Shown here: positions 14,011 through 23,865 of the stretch, in pieces
Position numbering within the stretch: the stretch's first letter is position 1
Layout of the letters: each line of letters begins with the position of its first letter
Assembly: GCF_020531915.1 (NCBI RefSeq)
Contig: NZ_JAJAVG010000004.1
Location: 310,001-374,000, forward strand
DNA: 64,000 nucleotides
Direction of reading: 5' to 3'
Source of the DNA: Methylovorus mays
GTDB lineage: Bacteria > Pseudomonadota > Gammaproteobacteria > Burkholderiales > Methylophilaceae
Made by a program: the position numbers and the translations under genes
Notes under the pieces: generated by a model
What the model was told of the DNA's origin: nothing
Seen by the model: the letters and a program-made list of their open reading frames with translations, nothing else
The model's database searches: none

Positions 14011-15174
14011 TCAGCCTGGCGTGAGCACCACTTTTCTGCAGTCTTCTTCCTTGTTGTTGAATATCTCGTAGCCTTTGACGGCGTCTTCCAATGACATGCG
14101 GTGGGTGATGATGTCGGCCGGGCGCAAATCGCCATTTTCAATATGTTCCAGCAGCTTGGGCAGATAGCGTTGCACATGGGTCTGGCCCATTTTGAAGGTC
14201 AGGCCTTTATCAAAGGCATCGCCAAACAAAAAGCCGTGGATAAAGCCTGCATACACGCCAGGCACGCTCACTACCCCACCCCGCCTCACAGCGGCGATGC
14301 ACTGGCGCAAGGCTTTGCCGCTGCTGCCTTCTATTTTCAGGTTGGCCATCACGGTTTCCAGCGTGCTGCCTTTGGCTTCAAAGCCTACGGCGTCGATCAC
14401 GGCATCGACGCCGCGGTAGCTGGTGTTTTGAATAATGACTTCGGCGGGGTCGACGTCTTCAAAATTGATGCTGATCGTGTCGTATTGCGCTTCGGCATAG
14501 GCCAGGCGATAAGCATGGTGATCGACCATGAAGATGGTTTCGGCGCCCATCAGGCGGGCACTGGCAGCGGCCATGAGCCCGACCGGCCCTGCACCAAAAA
14601 TGGCAACGCTGGAGCCGGGGCGTATGTGGGCGTATTCCGCTGCCTGATAGCCAGTGGGGAGGATGTCAGTGAGAAACAGCACTTGCTCGTCGGCCAGGCT
14701 GCCATTGATTTTAAACGGGCCCACATTGCCCTTGGGTACCCGCACCAGCTCTGCTTGCCCGCCCGGCACGCCGCCATACAGGTGGCTGTAGCCGAACAAG
14801 GCGGCTGAGGGCCGCAACTCCTTTTTGTTGAGGATGGCGCCACGGCCGGTGTTGGTGGTTTCACAGGCGGCATACAGCTCCTTCTGGCAGAAGAAGCAGT
14901 CGCCACAGGCAATCACGAACGGGATGATGACGCGGTCGCCCTTTTTGACATTGACCACATCCTTGCCCACATCTTCCACCACGCCCATGAATTCGTGGCC
15001 GAGAATATCGCCATCTTTCACCATGGGGATCTTGCCGCGGTAAATGTGCAGGTCCGAGCCGCAAATGGCGGTAGCGGTCACCCGCAGGATAACGTCATCC
15101 GGCTCCTGAATAATGGGGTCTGGCACGGTCTCGATGCGGACGTCTTTGCTACCGTGGTAAGTTAATGCGCGCAT
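14011..15174 (-). CDS. Zinc-dependent alcohol dehydrogenase, formaldehyde-dehydrogenase-like
   Basis: 387 aa from the ATG at 15174, behind GGGAGAG. An MDR-family enzyme: catalytic zinc ligands C38 (AICGSDLH) and H60-E61 (GHEF), structural zinc Cys C90, C93, C96 and C104 ([15 protein letters not shown]), and the Rossmann [10 protein letters not shown]. The ~390-residue length with the insert after residue 105 ([15 protein letters not shown]) resembles glutathione-independent formaldehyde dehydrogenase-like enzymes. In a methylotroph a formaldehyde or alcohol substrate is plausible, but unproven. It stands alone. Confidence 0.85.
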   Translation of the reverse strand: MRALTYHGSKDVRIETVPDPIIQEPDDVILRVTATAICGSDLHIYRGKIPMVKDGDILGHEFMGVVEDVGKDVVNVKKGDRVIIPFVIACGDCFFCQKELYAACETTNTGRGAILNKKELRPSAALFGYSHLYGGVPGGQAELVRVPKGNVGPFKINGSLADEQVLFLTDILPTGYQAAEYAHIRPGSSVAIFGAGPVGLMAAASARLMGAETIFMVDHHAYRLAYAEAQYDTISINFEDVDPAEVIIQNTSYRGVDAVIDAVGFEAKGSTLETVMANLKIEGSSGKALRQCIAAVRRGGVVSVPGVYAGFIHGFLFGDAFDKGLTFKMGQTHVQRYLPKLLEHIENGDLRPADIITHRMSLEDAVKGYEIFNNKEEDCRKVVLTPG

Positions 15175-15381
15175 GGTGCTCTCCCGGAAGATAATCAATG
15201 CATGATGCTAATGGCGTATGCCGTCAGGCCCTGTAGGCGCCAACCGGGAGTTGCTGTAGGGTGAATTTGCACAGGCTGCCTGCCAACATGCCCTGCAGGC
15301 AGGCAATAAAAAGCTCGCCCATATAACCTGCATGAGCGAGTGGAGAAAACACTCCGCCATGTGCGGCGAAGAGTCTAGAGA

Positions 15382-15912
15382 TTAATCGTCGGTGCTGGCT
15401 TCGAGCTTCTTCGCCTCTGCCAGATGGTGCTTCAACCCTGGCAGCATTTTGGTGGCGAATTGTTTCACATCGGCATCGTCGGCATTCTTCGCGGTTTTTT
15501 CAAACAGCTCGACCGTGTCCTTGTGCGCGGCCACGCCTATGGATTCGGCATATTCCTCGTCAAAATCCTTGCCATCCTTGGTGGAGAGCAGCTTGGCCTT
15601 GGCTTTTTGCATCAGGCTGGGCTCTGTGGGGATTTCCACGCCCTTGCTCTTGGCGAGCGCGCTCAGCGCGGCGTATGCCTCGGTATGATCCTTGATCATC
15701 TGGTCAGCAAACTTCAGTACCTGAGGATTTTTGGACTTGCTCTTGGCCATTTCACTGGCGGCGATTTCGGCTTTATTGGCCTGGGCGGCGTTCTCAAAGA
15801 AGTTTTTGTCGCTCATCGATACATCCGCGGCACAGGCCTGGTGGACTGTGCTCAACGTCAGCAGGCCAATCAGGGTCACTACCGAAAACAGTTTCATTCT
15901 GGTGAAGGTCAT
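15382..15912 (-). CDS. DUF4142 domain protein, secreted (paralogue)
   Basis: 176 aa from the ATG at 15912, with AAGGAG 7 nt upstream. Signal peptide MKLFSVVTLIGLLTLSTVHQACAA, then the same helical pattern as the protein at 1538-2056: FFENAAQANKAEIAASEMA, KFADQMIKDHTEAY, ESIGVAAHKDTVELFEK. It is predicted to be periplasmic. The two paralogues differ clearly in sequence, so the duplication is not recent. Upstream (15175-15381, on its 3' side) only weak inverted repeats are seen. Confidence 0.85.
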   Translation of the reverse strand: MTFTRMKLFSVVTLIGLLTLSTVHQACAADVSMSDKNFFENAAQANKAEIAASEMAKSKSKNPQVLKFADQMIKDHTEAYAALSALAKSKGVEIPTEPSLMQKAKAKLLSTKDGKDFDEEYAESIGVAAHKDTVELFEKTAKNADDADVKQFATKMLPGLKHHLAEAKKLEASTDD

Positions 15913-16171
15913 CTTGTTCTCCTTGGGGCTGTGTAGGCACGCTTTCACGGTAGTGGAGTTTTTAATTGAGGACGATCAGAGGATGTCTGATTCGCGTGTG
16001 GGAAAACCCTACGGAGGCAGTAGGTCTATTTAGAGAAAGTTCTTTGCATGCGTGACCAAACCGGCTTATCAATAGTTGGCATCGCGTATTTTGCTGGCAT
16101 GCGGATATGATTTTAAATTCAAACATCATCGCATCTTATTGTTTTAATGTATGTTTAATTTTTAATGCATG

Positions 16172-16882
16172 TTAAAGCCACTCTAGTTCAATCACCACAG
16201 GCAAATGGTCTGACAACTTGCGGATGTCTTTGCCATAAATGCGATGCGCGGTGATTTTGATATCCGTGGCCTCGTACCAGACGCGATCCAGGCGCAACAC
16301 GGGGCACAGCGAGGGGAATGTGGCTTTGCATGGCGCCGGTGTCAGATGACTATCCAGAAAGCGCAGCAAGGCCGAAGGCCGCTGCCATTCGTTGATATCG
16401 CCCATGAGCAGCAAGGGGCTTTTTACTTCTTCCTCCACCTCTTTTATCAGGCGTATCAGGTTGCGCGCTTCGCTACGGCGCTCGTAAATGGAGAGCGAAA
16501 GGTGGGTGCCGATGACACGCAGATGGCCGTGCGGGCCTTGAATCAGCGCATCGGCCGCCATGCGCGGCTCCAGGCTGGGCCGGGTTTCCAGGTTGTGAAT
16601 CAGCCCGCGCACGATGGGGTAGCGGCTGACGATGAGGTTGCCATACCAGCCTTCTGCCTCGAGCATGCTGGGGCATAGCAGGTGAAACGGGCGCTCCGGG
16701 CCGGCCAGGTTTTCAACGTCATCCGGCAGGCCGCCGCGCGAGGGGCGCGTTTCCATTTCCTGAATCACGCCTACATCAATATCCAGCCGCTGCATGAGGT
16801 GGTGTATGCGTTTGAGGTCGCGCTGACCATCCAGGCTACGCCCGCCATGAATGTTGAAGCACAGCAACCGCATACGACTCAT
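16172..16882 (-). CDS. Endonuclease/exonuclease/phosphatase (EEP) family protein
   Basis: About 236 aa from MSRMRLLCFNIHGG. The family motifs are in order: FNIHGG, VIQEMETR, GTHLSLS, LLMGDINEW and the final SDHLPVVIEL with the catalytic Asp-His. Such small EEP proteins often follow phospholipase D/cardiolipin synthase genes, and here the gene lies 73 bp downstream of one on the same strand. That makes a lipid phosphodiesterase or phosphatase role likely, though a nuclease cannot be excluded. Confidence 0.85.
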   Translation of the reverse strand: MSRMRLLCFNIHGGRSLDGQRDLKRIHHLMQRLDIDVGVIQEMETRPSRGGLPDDVENLAGPERPFHLLCPSMLEAEGWYGNLIVSRYPIVRGLIHNLETRPSLEPRMAADALIQGPHGHLRVIGTHLSLSIYERRSEARNLIRLIKEVEEEVKSPLLLMGDINEWQRPSALLRFLDSHLTPAPCKATFPSLCPVLRLDRVWYEATDIKITAHRIYGKDIRKLSDHLPVVIELEWL

Positions 16883-16955
16883 AGGCAAACAGCCCTTGCA
16901 TGACATGCAGGCTGAGTGGGCCCACCATATTGGCAGGCGGCATCCATGGCGCGAC

Positions 16956-19154
16956 TCATTTTGCTGCAGTCTGCCAGTGCCTGGCGGCCAGATGACTCAG
17001 CACGATGATCAGTATCCATGCCAGCAGCCCACCGCCTAGCAACAGCATGTTATGCATGTCCGGATGTTTCCAGAATGAGAGCGCCGATTGCCCCAATAAC
17101 ACGGAGACGGCAGTGCCGGGCAGCATGCCCAGTACCGTGGCCGCCATCAGTCGCCAGAAAGGCACATTCATCATACCGAGCGCCAGGTTGACCACGGTGT
17201 AAGGCGCAATCGGCACCAGGCGCAGCAAGGTGAGCCCGACCAGGCCGCCCTTGTCGGCGTAATGCGCAATATTTTTCGCATAGCGGCCGGTGAGCGCGCG
17301 CAGCGAATCTTCCCCCAGTTGCTTGCCAGCAAAAAAACCGATAATGCAGCTCACCAGCGAGCCCAGCATGGCAATCAGAAAGGCCTCCAGTGGTGGAAAT
17401 ACAATGACCACGGTGGCCGTCATGATCATGTGCGGAAAGAAAATCAGCGTGCCGACGATATAGGCCGCCATGCCCGCGGGGAATGCCCATGCCGTGTTTT
17501 TCACTTTTTCCAGCAAGGGGACGATTTTTTCCGGGGTGGCGTATTCGCTCAGCGGCGTGACTTTCCAGGCCAGCACCAAGGCGATGATCGCCAGCACGGC
17601 AATCACCAGCTTGGGCGGAATGGACGCCCTGAATTGTTTGCGTTGCCCACGCGATGTCATCAGGCTGGGCAACAGTGGATGCGCCGGATCGGCCAGCCAG
17701 GTGGCGATTCTGGCAAATCGCTCATGCCGATAGGCCTCGTCATTGATGCGCCGCAGATGCTGGCGGCTATGGGGGATGTCGTCCAGAAAAGTCTGCACGC
17801 TGGCGCCACTCTCAATCAGCTGCTGTATATCGGCGATTTCGCGACCGGTATGCTCGCGGATCAGGTCATTGCGCATGGCGGCAATCGCCTGTTGCGTAGT
17901 CTCATCATGGGCCTCAAACATGAGGTCGCATTCGGTATCCAGGGTCATGGAGCGGCGATTGATATTGCTGGAGCCCACGCGCAAGTAGGTGTCATCCACC
18001 ACCATCAGTTTGGAATGAATGCGGATGGCTTTTTCTTCGCCCTGTTCATGGCTCACCGGATAAGCCATGACGGCACGATCCCCTACCCCGCCCGCCTCCA
18101 GCAGCTCTTTGAAGCGCACGCGCCCGGTATACATGGATTTACGTTCCATGATGCCTTGTGGCCGGTCGCAGCTGATCAGCAGTGCACGCAGGCCAGGACG
18201 CTCTTTCAGCCGTTTGTTAAGCGCACGGGCTATGTCTTTCTGCGTGAAAAACTGGTTTTCCATGTAAATGAATTGCTCGGCGCGGGCGATCATGTCCAGA
18301 TAAAGCTGTTTGATCTGGGTGCGCACGGGCTGCCGCAGAAAAGCGGACTGCGTTAATGCGACGGCGGTGCGGATATTGGTCAGTGCAGGCTTGGCAAACC
18401 TGGGCCACGCAGGCGGCAAGGTATCACTGTCGGGCATTCGAGTGGGAATGGCGTGCTTGCCAGTGGCGTGATGCCATCGCTCGCGCACTAGCGTTGCCAG
18501 CGGCTGCACGACCGGCCCGGCCACCACCGCCTGAATATCATGGTACGGCCCGAATTCCTTTTTGGCGCCCATTTTGAGGGTGCCATCCGGGTCTACCCGG
18601 CGATCATCCTCCGTGTGGTGCTCGCGCTTATCCCAGCGGGCGATCGCGACATCCATGCCGCCACAAAAGGCAAGTTCATCATCCACCACCACGACTTTCT
18701 GATGATGGCTGGCGCCCAAGGGCAACTGGCTGTCGAATATAAAGTGGATGTTGTCGGCGTCCTGCCATTTCCATTTGAATTCGGAAAAGCTCTCGCGCTC
18801 GGCGGCCAGAAATACCGAATAATTCCAGCGGTTGAGGTAAATCTGGATGGCAGGGTTCTGCCCGGCTTTCCAGGTCAGCAGCTCGTACAGCATGGGCGGG
18901 CAGCGGGCGCTGGCGGCCTCTTCGCCGCGCAAGAGCTCAATGCGGCTGTCGATATCCCATCCCAGGATGAAAATGCTGTGGCGGGCTTCGCAAATGGCGT
19001 GATAAAGCGCCCGATAGTAATTGGCGCAATCTACCAGCAGCGCAGCGTGCGTGGCTTGCGCTGCATGCCAGCTATTGGCGGCGTCCAGGCGCATGGGCTG
19101 CGCTGGTTTGGCGTGTTCAGTATCCGGCAATTTGGTGTCCTCCCAGGCATCCAC
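16956..19154 (-). CDS. Phospholipase D / cardiolipin synthase-like protein fused to a VTT (SNARE-associated) domain
   Basis: 732 aa with a GTG start. Two PLD catalytic motifs: HHQKVVVVDD with D and GG (first HKD) and IHSKLMVVDD with GSSNINRRS (second HKD), as in transphosphatidylating enzymes. After about residue 510 come several hydrophobic helices and the DedA/TVP38 (VTT) region (FFAGKQLGEDSLRALTGRYA, LLRLVPIAPYTVVNLALG). The fusion suggests phospholipid headgroup synthesis or cleavage coupled to lipid handling in the inner membrane. It is followed by the EEP gene and preceded by the Pro-rich gene. Confidence 0.88.
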   Translation of the reverse strand: MDAWEDTKLPDTEHAKPAQPMRLDAANSWHAAQATHAALLVDCANYYRALYHAICEARHSIFILGWDIDSRIELLRGEEAASARCPPMLYELLTWKAGQNPAIQIYLNRWNYSVFLAAERESFSEFKWKWQDADNIHFIFDSQLPLGASHHQKVVVVDDELAFCGGMDVAIARWDKREHHTEDDRRVDPDGTLKMGAKKEFGPYHDIQAVVAGPVVQPLATLVRERWHHATGKHAIPTRMPDSDTLPPAWPRFAKPALTNIRTAVALTQSAFLRQPVRTQIKQLYLDMIARAEQFIYMENQFFTQKDIARALNKRLKERPGLRALLISCDRPQGIMERKSMYTGRVRFKELLEAGGVGDRAVMAYPVSHEQGEEKAIRIHSKLMVVDDTYLRVGSSNINRRSMTLDTECDLMFEAHDETTQQAIAAMRNDLIREHTGREIADIQQLIESGASVQTFLDDIPHSRQHLRRINDEAYRHERFARIATWLADPAHPLLPSLMTSRGQRKQFRASIPPKLVIAVLAIIALVLAWKVTPLSEYATPEKIVPLLEKVKNTAWAFPAGMAAYIVGTLIFFPHMIMTATVVIVFPPLEAFLIAMLGSLVSCIIGFFAGKQLGEDSLRALTGRYAKNIAHYADKGGLVGLTLLRLVPIAPYTVVNLALGMMNVPFWRLMAATVLGMLPGTAVSVLLGQSALSFWKHPDMHNMLLLGGGLLAWILIIVLSHLAARHWQTAAK

Positions 19155-19166
19155 GGTCGGCTACGC

Positions 19167-19463
19167 CTATTGTTTGGTCGATGGGGTGGGCTGGTGAATA
19201 TCTGCGCCGGGCTTGATGCTGCGATCTGGCTGGTCTTCTTGCGGCATACGCGGCGGCACAATCACGCTTTTGTGTTCTTGCGGGTGTACAGGGGGAACAG
19301 TCACGCTTTTGCTATCAGCGCTGCATGGTGGCTTGCTGGTAGCGGACGATTGGTCACAGGGTGGCAGCGTACTGCCCGCCGGGTCGGTGTCTGCATGGCT
19401 GATGGAGATCATCGCCATCAGGCACAACAATGCGGCAAACAAGCATAAACGTAGCATGGGCAT
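19167..19463 (-). CDS. Small secreted proline-rich protein
   Basis: 98 aa. A signal peptide (LRLCLFAALLCLMAMISISHA) is followed by a low-complexity exported part with two Cys and an imperfect internal repeat: KSVTVPPVHPQEH and KSVIVPPRMPQED. It ends 12 bp before the PLD-VTT start, so it is probably co-transcribed. Function unknown. Confidence 0.55.
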   Translation of the reverse strand: MPMLRLCLFAALLCLMAMISISHADTDPAGSTLPPCDQSSATSKPPCSADSKSVTVPPVHPQEHKSVIVPPRMPQEDQPDRSIKPGADIHQPTPSTKQ

Positions 19464-19585
19464 GGTGGGCTCCAGTCAGGTGAATGTCATCAAAAACATG
19501 CCTTATGGCAGAAGCCATGCCTGTATGAATAGCCCGTGGCCCTACAGTTCCGCTTGCGCTTGTCAGACGATCTTTATGAAACTCC

Positions 19586-20203
19586 TCATGCGGCTCTTCT
19601 CAGCGCATGCCATGCGGCTGCCAGTACCTTGGCAGATGAGCTTATCAAGAGTACGGAGAGTGCCAGGCCCACTACCAGATCTGGCCAGGCGGCGTTAAAG
19701 AGCCACACGGCACCCGCGGCCACGATCACCGCGAGATTGGTGGCAATGTCATTACGGGAGCAGGCCCAGACCGACGACATGTTGATGTCATCACTGCGGT
19801 GCTTCCAGAGCAGGAACAGGCACAGGCTATTTGCCAGCAGCGATAGCACACCTATGCCGCCCATGGTGTCAAACAGCGGTAGCGCTGGAACAAACAGGCG
19901 GTAGATTACCTGCCCAAGCACAAACAGGCCTGCCAGCAGAATGAGGCCGCCCTTGAACAAGGCCACCACGGCTTTTTCCCGCGCACTGCGCGAGACCACA
20001 TACAGGCTGAGTGCATAGGTCAGCGCATCGCCCAGATTGTCCAGACTATCGGACAGCAAGGCGGTGGAATGGGCCAGCAAGCCCGCGACAAAGACCACCA
20101 CAAACATGATGGCATTGATGCCAAGCACGATCTTCAGGGTTTTGCTCTGGCGCTGCTTCAGCGCTTCAATCGCGCAGGATGTGTTGTGACAACAATCTGC
20201 CAT
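19586..20203 (-). CDS. Cation diffusion facilitator (CDF) family protein, short form
   Basis: 205 aa behind a strong GGAGGG. Six predicted transmembrane helices; helix 2 carries SDSLDNLGDALTY, where CDF exporters have HxxxD, and helix 5 has the SRNDIATN counterpart. The cytoplasmic C-terminal domain of typical ~300-aa CDF proteins is missing. The N-terminus has a Cys pair and His (MADCCHNTSC) that could bind metal. Heavy-metal export is inferred from the family; substrate choice is unclear because the usual His is replaced. Confidence 0.8.
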   Translation of the reverse strand: MADCCHNTSCAIEALKQRQSKTLKIVLGINAIMFVVVFVAGLLAHSTALLSDSLDNLGDALTYALSLYVVSRSAREKAVVALFKGGLILLAGLFVLGQVIYRLFVPALPLFDTMGGIGVLSLLANSLCLFLLWKHRSDDINMSSVWACSRNDIATNLAVIVAAGAVWLFNAAWPDLVVGLALSVLLISSSAKVLAAAWHALRRAA

Positions 20204-20253
20204 GAGATCCCTCCTGTTAAGTCCTTAAGCTTGAGTTCATGCGCCCTGCCCAA

Positions 20254-20586
20254 TCACGCTGTTCTGGGCGCAAACATGATGATGGCCATGCCGCACAAGG
20301 CTACGCCAGCTCCAATCAGGTCCCATCCACTCGGCCGTATGCCATCCACCTGCCACAGCCAGACGATGGCGACGGCAATGTACACCCCGCCATAAGCTGC
20401 ATACACGCGCCCTGCCGCCGTAGGATGCAAGGATAGCAGCCAGGCAAACAATGCCAGCGATAGCGCCGCAGGCACCAGCAGCCAGATGCTTTTGCCTTTG
20501 CTCAGGTATAAATACGGCAGATAACAGCCGACAATCTCGGCAATGGCGGTCAGTACAAACAGCAGAAAGGTATTCAGCGGATGCAT
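20254..20586 (-). CDS. YnfA/UPF0060 family small membrane protein
   Basis: 110 aa from the ATG at 20586 ([20 protein letters not shown]), matching the ~108-aa family length; earlier in-frame starts only add non-hydrophobic sequence. Four transmembrane helices with the family motifs [23 protein letters not shown] and [13 protein letters not shown]. YnfA resembles small multidrug resistance transporters. A drug-efflux role is proposed for relatives. Confidence 0.88.
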   Translation of the reverse strand: MHPLNTFLLFVLTAIAEIVGCYLPYLYLSKGKSIWLLVPAALSLALFAWLLSLHPTAAGRVYAAYGGVYIAVAIVWLWQVDGIRPSGWDLIGAGVALCGMAIIMFAPRTA

Positions 20587-20644
20587 AAGGTTCTCGTGGA
20601 GTGAATCTTGAATATACCTGCATTTTGCCCGGCTTGCGGACAAT

Positions 20645-20668
20645 AAAAAAGCGCCCGCAGGCGCTTTC
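20645..20668 (-). terminator. Rho-independent terminator of the MscS-like gene
   Basis: On the - strand: AAAGCGCC, loop, GGCGCTTT, then T-rich. It lies 23 bases after the MscS-like gene's stop codon. Confidence 0.8.
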
Positions 20669-20690
20669 AGGAGTATCAAAACCAGGAGGC

Positions 20691-21368
20691 TTACTTCTGG
20701 TTTTTGTTTTTCTGGAAGTTTTCGATGATGCCAGCGGCCCAGTCTTTTCCGCCCAGACCGAATGCAATCGCCAGCGCCAGGAAAATGGCACCGAATACGA
20801 TGACGAATAGCGAGGTCAGCAATTGTGTGCCGATATCCAGCTGCTCAAGGGCCACAAACATGGCCAGGATCTGGATGCCATATTCGGCCGAGGTGCTGAT
20901 GGCCAGCGCACCGCTGAACTTGATGCCATGCAGCCATGCGAATACCAGGCGGTTAACAAAGCGGGCCAGCAAGGTACCAAACAGCAATACCAGAATGGCA
21001 ATGATGATCTTGGGCAGGTAGTTTGCCAGCTGATGCAGCATCACGGCCACTTCGTTCAGGCCCAGGGCATTGGCGCCGGTGATGACGAACAACAGGATGA
21101 CCAGCCAGTAAACCACCTGGCTGATGACGCCGCTGAGCGTCAGGTCGAATTCGCTGTGCTTCAGAAAGGCTTCCAGACCTGATTTATCGGCGAATTTATC
21201 GAAATGGGTGAACTCAAGGACGCGCTTGACGCCGATGCAGGCGATTTTTGCCAGTACCCAGCCAAAGAACAGGATCACCATGACGGCTAACAACTTGGGG
21301 AAAAATGTCGCGACCTGACCCCAGAACTGATTGAGAGACGATAAAAAGATATCGATCTGAGTTTGCAT
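20691..21368 (-). CDS. Small mechanosensitive-channel-like membrane protein (conserved TM helix repeats)
   Basis: 225 aa with four to five transmembrane helices in two repeated units: [20 protein letters not shown] and [20 protein letters not shown], the PF05552-type conserved helix. The C-terminal [18 protein letters not shown] resembles the pore-lining end of MscS proteins. The MscS beta and cytoplasmic cage domains are missing. Such proteins are usually annotated as mechanosensitive ion channel family; channel activity is not proven. A strong GGAGGA precedes the ATG. Confidence 0.8.
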   Translation of the reverse strand: MQTQIDIFLSSLNQFWGQVATFFPKLLAVMVILFFGWVLAKIACIGVKRVLEFTHFDKFADKSGLEAFLKHSEFDLTLSGVISQVVYWLVILLFVITGANALGLNEVAVMLHQLANYLPKIIIAILVLLFGTLLARFVNRLVFAWLHGIKFSGALAISTSAEYGIQILAMFVALEQLDIGTQLLTSLFVIVFGAIFLALAIAFGLGGKDWAAGIIENFQKNKNQK

Positions 21369-21585
21369 TGGATCCTCCTAAATATGTATTGCGAGATACC
21401 TTGAATACCGCTAAGGCCGCAGCTGTGGAATGGATGTTGTGCTGCGTAGACTCAAAAAAGCCGAGCTGCATTTTGGCGCAATTAGTCCCATCTCGCAATA
21501 AACTTAGGGCTTGATCATTTCATTTTGCTTTAGGTTTTCATTCTATCCATATGTAAATATTGAAAATAAAAATATTAACATTCGC

Positions 21586-22089
21586 TTATTTAAACAAGCG
21601 GCGCTGTAGCAGGTGATCCAGACTGAGAGTGCCTGCCCCGCGAAATAGCAGTGGCAGAAACATGACGATATACAGCAGCGGCAGCTTGTAATTGCCCAGG
21701 CCATCACCGTTTTCATCAATGATGCGGTAGCCCGTGAGCAACTCACGGAGGCTATGCCATTCGGCTGGCCAATGCACGGCGGCAATGGCGACGATGGTCA
21801 GGATGATGAGGGAGAGACTGATAAAGCGAGTGGCCAGCCCCAGCACCAGTAGCGCGGCCCCACCCAGCTCAAACCAGGTGGCCATCTGCCAGCTGACTTC
21901 TGGCGGTAACAGGCTGAATGGAAAAGGAAAGCTCACGTCAGCAAACCAGTTGCTGCCCATGAGCTTTTCATAACCGGCTTCGCCGAATTCCCACGCCAGG
22001 ATCAGGCGCAGCACCAATGGTGGCAAGGCATCGCCTATCCGGTTGCTGATATGTTTAAAGGATTGATAAACGCGTAAAGAAGTCGACAT
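21586..22089 (-). CDS. DoxX family membrane protein
   Basis: 167 aa from the ATG at 22089 behind AAGGGGAA. Four transmembrane helices with [19 protein letters not shown] and [19 protein letters not shown], typical of DoxX. The family is linked to quinone/thiosulfate redox chemistry or to detoxification of reactive species. It lies directly downstream of msrPQ on the same strand, so a link to periplasmic methionine-sulfoxide repair or quinone supply is plausible. The 217-bp gap to the right end of the MscS-like gene holds no clear feature. Confidence 0.85.
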   Translation of the reverse strand: MSTSLRVYQSFKHISNRIGDALPPLVLRLILAWEFGEAGYEKLMGSNWFADVSFPFPFSLLPPEVSWQMATWFELGGAALLVLGLATRFISLSLIILTIVAIAAVHWPAEWHSLRELLTGYRIIDENGDGLGNYKLPLLYIVMFLPLLFRGAGTLSLDHLLQRRLFK

Positions 22090-22148
22090 TGGGTTCCCCT
22101 TGTAAATGATGAGTGTTACAAGGCTTAGTCGAGCTGGTGCGTCTATCC

Positions 22149-22760
22149 TTACACCATCTGCCCTTTTCTTTTGCGCAGGCTGAACACCAGACGTATTGCC
22201 AGCAACGCCGCCAGCACCAAGGCATACAGCATGGGCTCGGTGATGTCTTTTTTCACCAGCCACCAGAAATGCAGCACCGCAAAGATGGCGACCAGATACA
22301 CCAGGCGGTGCAAGGTTTTCCAGCGCTGGCGCAGGCGCTTGATCATGGCATTGCTCGATGTCAGCGCCAGCGGCACGCTGAGTACAAACGCCACGAAGCC
22401 TACCAGCACATACGGGTGCTTGATGATGTCTTTGCCAATCTCCGGCCAATCAAACCAGTGATCCAGCCAGACATAAGTGGTGATGTGCAGGCAGGCGTAA
22501 AAAAACATGAAAAGCCCGGCCATGCGCCGCAATTGCACGGGCCACGCCGTGCCCGTCAGCAGCCGTAATGGCGTGAAGGACAAGGTGACCAGCAGCATGA
22601 CCAAAGCCCAGGTCCCCGTAGACCGCTCGATGAACTCGATGGGGTTGGCGCCAAGATCATCGTGCATGCCCAGCCACAGCAGGCGGGCCAGCGGAATGAG
22701 CGCGAGCAGGAACAGGCCGGCCTTGATCAGGCCCAGCTGTTGTCGATTGGGTGGGAGCAT
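22149..22760 (-). CDS. msrQ: Heme-binding membrane subunit MsrQ
   Basis: 203 aa, about six transmembrane helices, with His residues placed as in the YedZ/MsrQ family ([37 protein letters not shown]). MsrQ passes electrons from the quinol pool to periplasmic MsrP through heme. It starts 2 bp after msrP ends, so the two are translationally coupled. Confidence 0.93.
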   Translation of the reverse strand: MLPPNRQQLGLIKAGLFLLALIPLARLLWLGMHDDLGANPIEFIERSTGTWALVMLLVTLSFTPLRLLTGTAWPVQLRRMAGLFMFFYACLHITTYVWLDHWFDWPEIGKDIIKHPYVLVGFVAFVLSVPLALTSSNAMIKRLRQRWKTLHRLVYLVAIFAVLHFWWLVKKDITEPMLYALVLAALLAIRLVFSLRKRKGQMV

Positions 22761-22762
22761 GG

Positions 22763-23737
22763 CTAGAAGTTCTTGCGCAAATCCATGCCGCTATACAGAT
22801 GCGCCACCTGCTCGGCGTAGCCATTGAACATCTGCGTCTTGATGCGTGGCGAGAATACACTGCCACCGATGCGGCGCTCTGAAGCCTGCGTCCAGCGCGG
22901 ATGGTCCACGGTCGGGTTCACATTGGCATAAAAGCCATATTCGCGGGGCCCGGCTTTTACCCAGGTGGTTTGCGGCATGGTCTCGCGAAAGCGGATTTTG
23001 ACGATGGCCTTGGCGCCTTTGAAGCCATATTTCCATGGCACTACCAGCCTGATGGGGGCGCCATTCTGATTAGGCAGCACCTCGCCATAGAGACCGACCG
23101 CCAGAATGGTCAGGGGATTCATGGCTTCATCCATGCGCAGGCCTTCGGTATATGGCCAATCCAGGATAGGCATGCGGGCGCCAGGCATCCTGAGCGAATC
23201 TTCCAGCGTGACAAATTCCACGAACTTGGCATTGGCGGTGGGCTCGGCCCATTTGATCAGTTGCGCGAGAGGCAATCCTATCCAGGGGATCACCATGGAC
23301 CAGCCCTCAACGCAGCGCATGCGGTAGATGCGCTCTTCCAGTGGGGCAATTTTCAGGAGGTCTTCGAGATTCACCGTGCGCGGATTTTTCACTTCGCCTT
23401 CAATGGCAACGCTCCATGGCGTGGGCTTGAACAGCTTGGAATGCTCCTCAGGATCGCTCTTGCTGGTGCCAAACTCGTAATAGTTGTTGTAGGTGGTGAC
23501 GTCGTCATACGGGGTGAGCTTTTCATCCGCCCCATAGGCGGTTTTGGCATAACCCGTAATTTTTTTACGCTGCTCGGCGGCAGCCCAGGCATGTTGTGGA
23601 AGCAGGCCGTAACCTGCAGCTGCCGTTGCCAGCAGACCAAAGCCGGCGGCCTTGATGAATTGCCGCCTGTCCTGATACACGCTTTGCGGGGTGATTTCAG
23701 AAGGGGTGATATCGGATTTTTTGCCTATCAGCATCAT
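22763..23737 (-). CDS. msrP: Periplasmic methionine sulfoxide reductase, molybdopterin subunit MsrP
   Basis: 324 aa. A twin-arginine signal ([15 protein letters not shown], arginines 24-25) for export of the folded molybdoprotein, then the sulfite-oxidase fold. The molybdenum ligand Cys is C142 ([17 protein letters not shown]). It repairs oxidised methionine in envelope proteins, with MsrQ as partner. GGAG stands 4-7 nt before the paired ATGs. Confidence 0.95.
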   Translation of the reverse strand: MMLIGKKSDITPSEITPQSVYQDRRQFIKAAGFGLLATAAAGYGLLPQHAWAAAEQRKKITGYAKTAYGADEKLTPYDDVTTYNNYYEFGTSKSDPEEHSKLFKPTPWSVAIEGEVKNPRTVNLEDLLKIAPLEERIYRMRCVEGWSMVIPWIGLPLAQLIKWAEPTANAKFVEFVTLEDSLRMPGARMPILDWPYTEGLRMDEAMNPLTILAVGLYGEVLPNQNGAPIRLVVPWKYGFKGAKAIVKIRFRETMPQTTWVKAGPREYGFYANVNPTVDHPRWTQASERRIGGSVFSPRIKTQMFNGYAEQVAHLYSGMDLRKNF

Positions 23738-23865
23738 GATGCTCCTGCGTAAACCTGCCTGTGAGTCGGAATATCGACCAGCATGCCTGCACCAGGCAGC
23801 CGGACTTATCCCTTAGTCGTACAGAATGCGAAGGCCTTACATTTTCATCAGGCCCACGTGAACAT

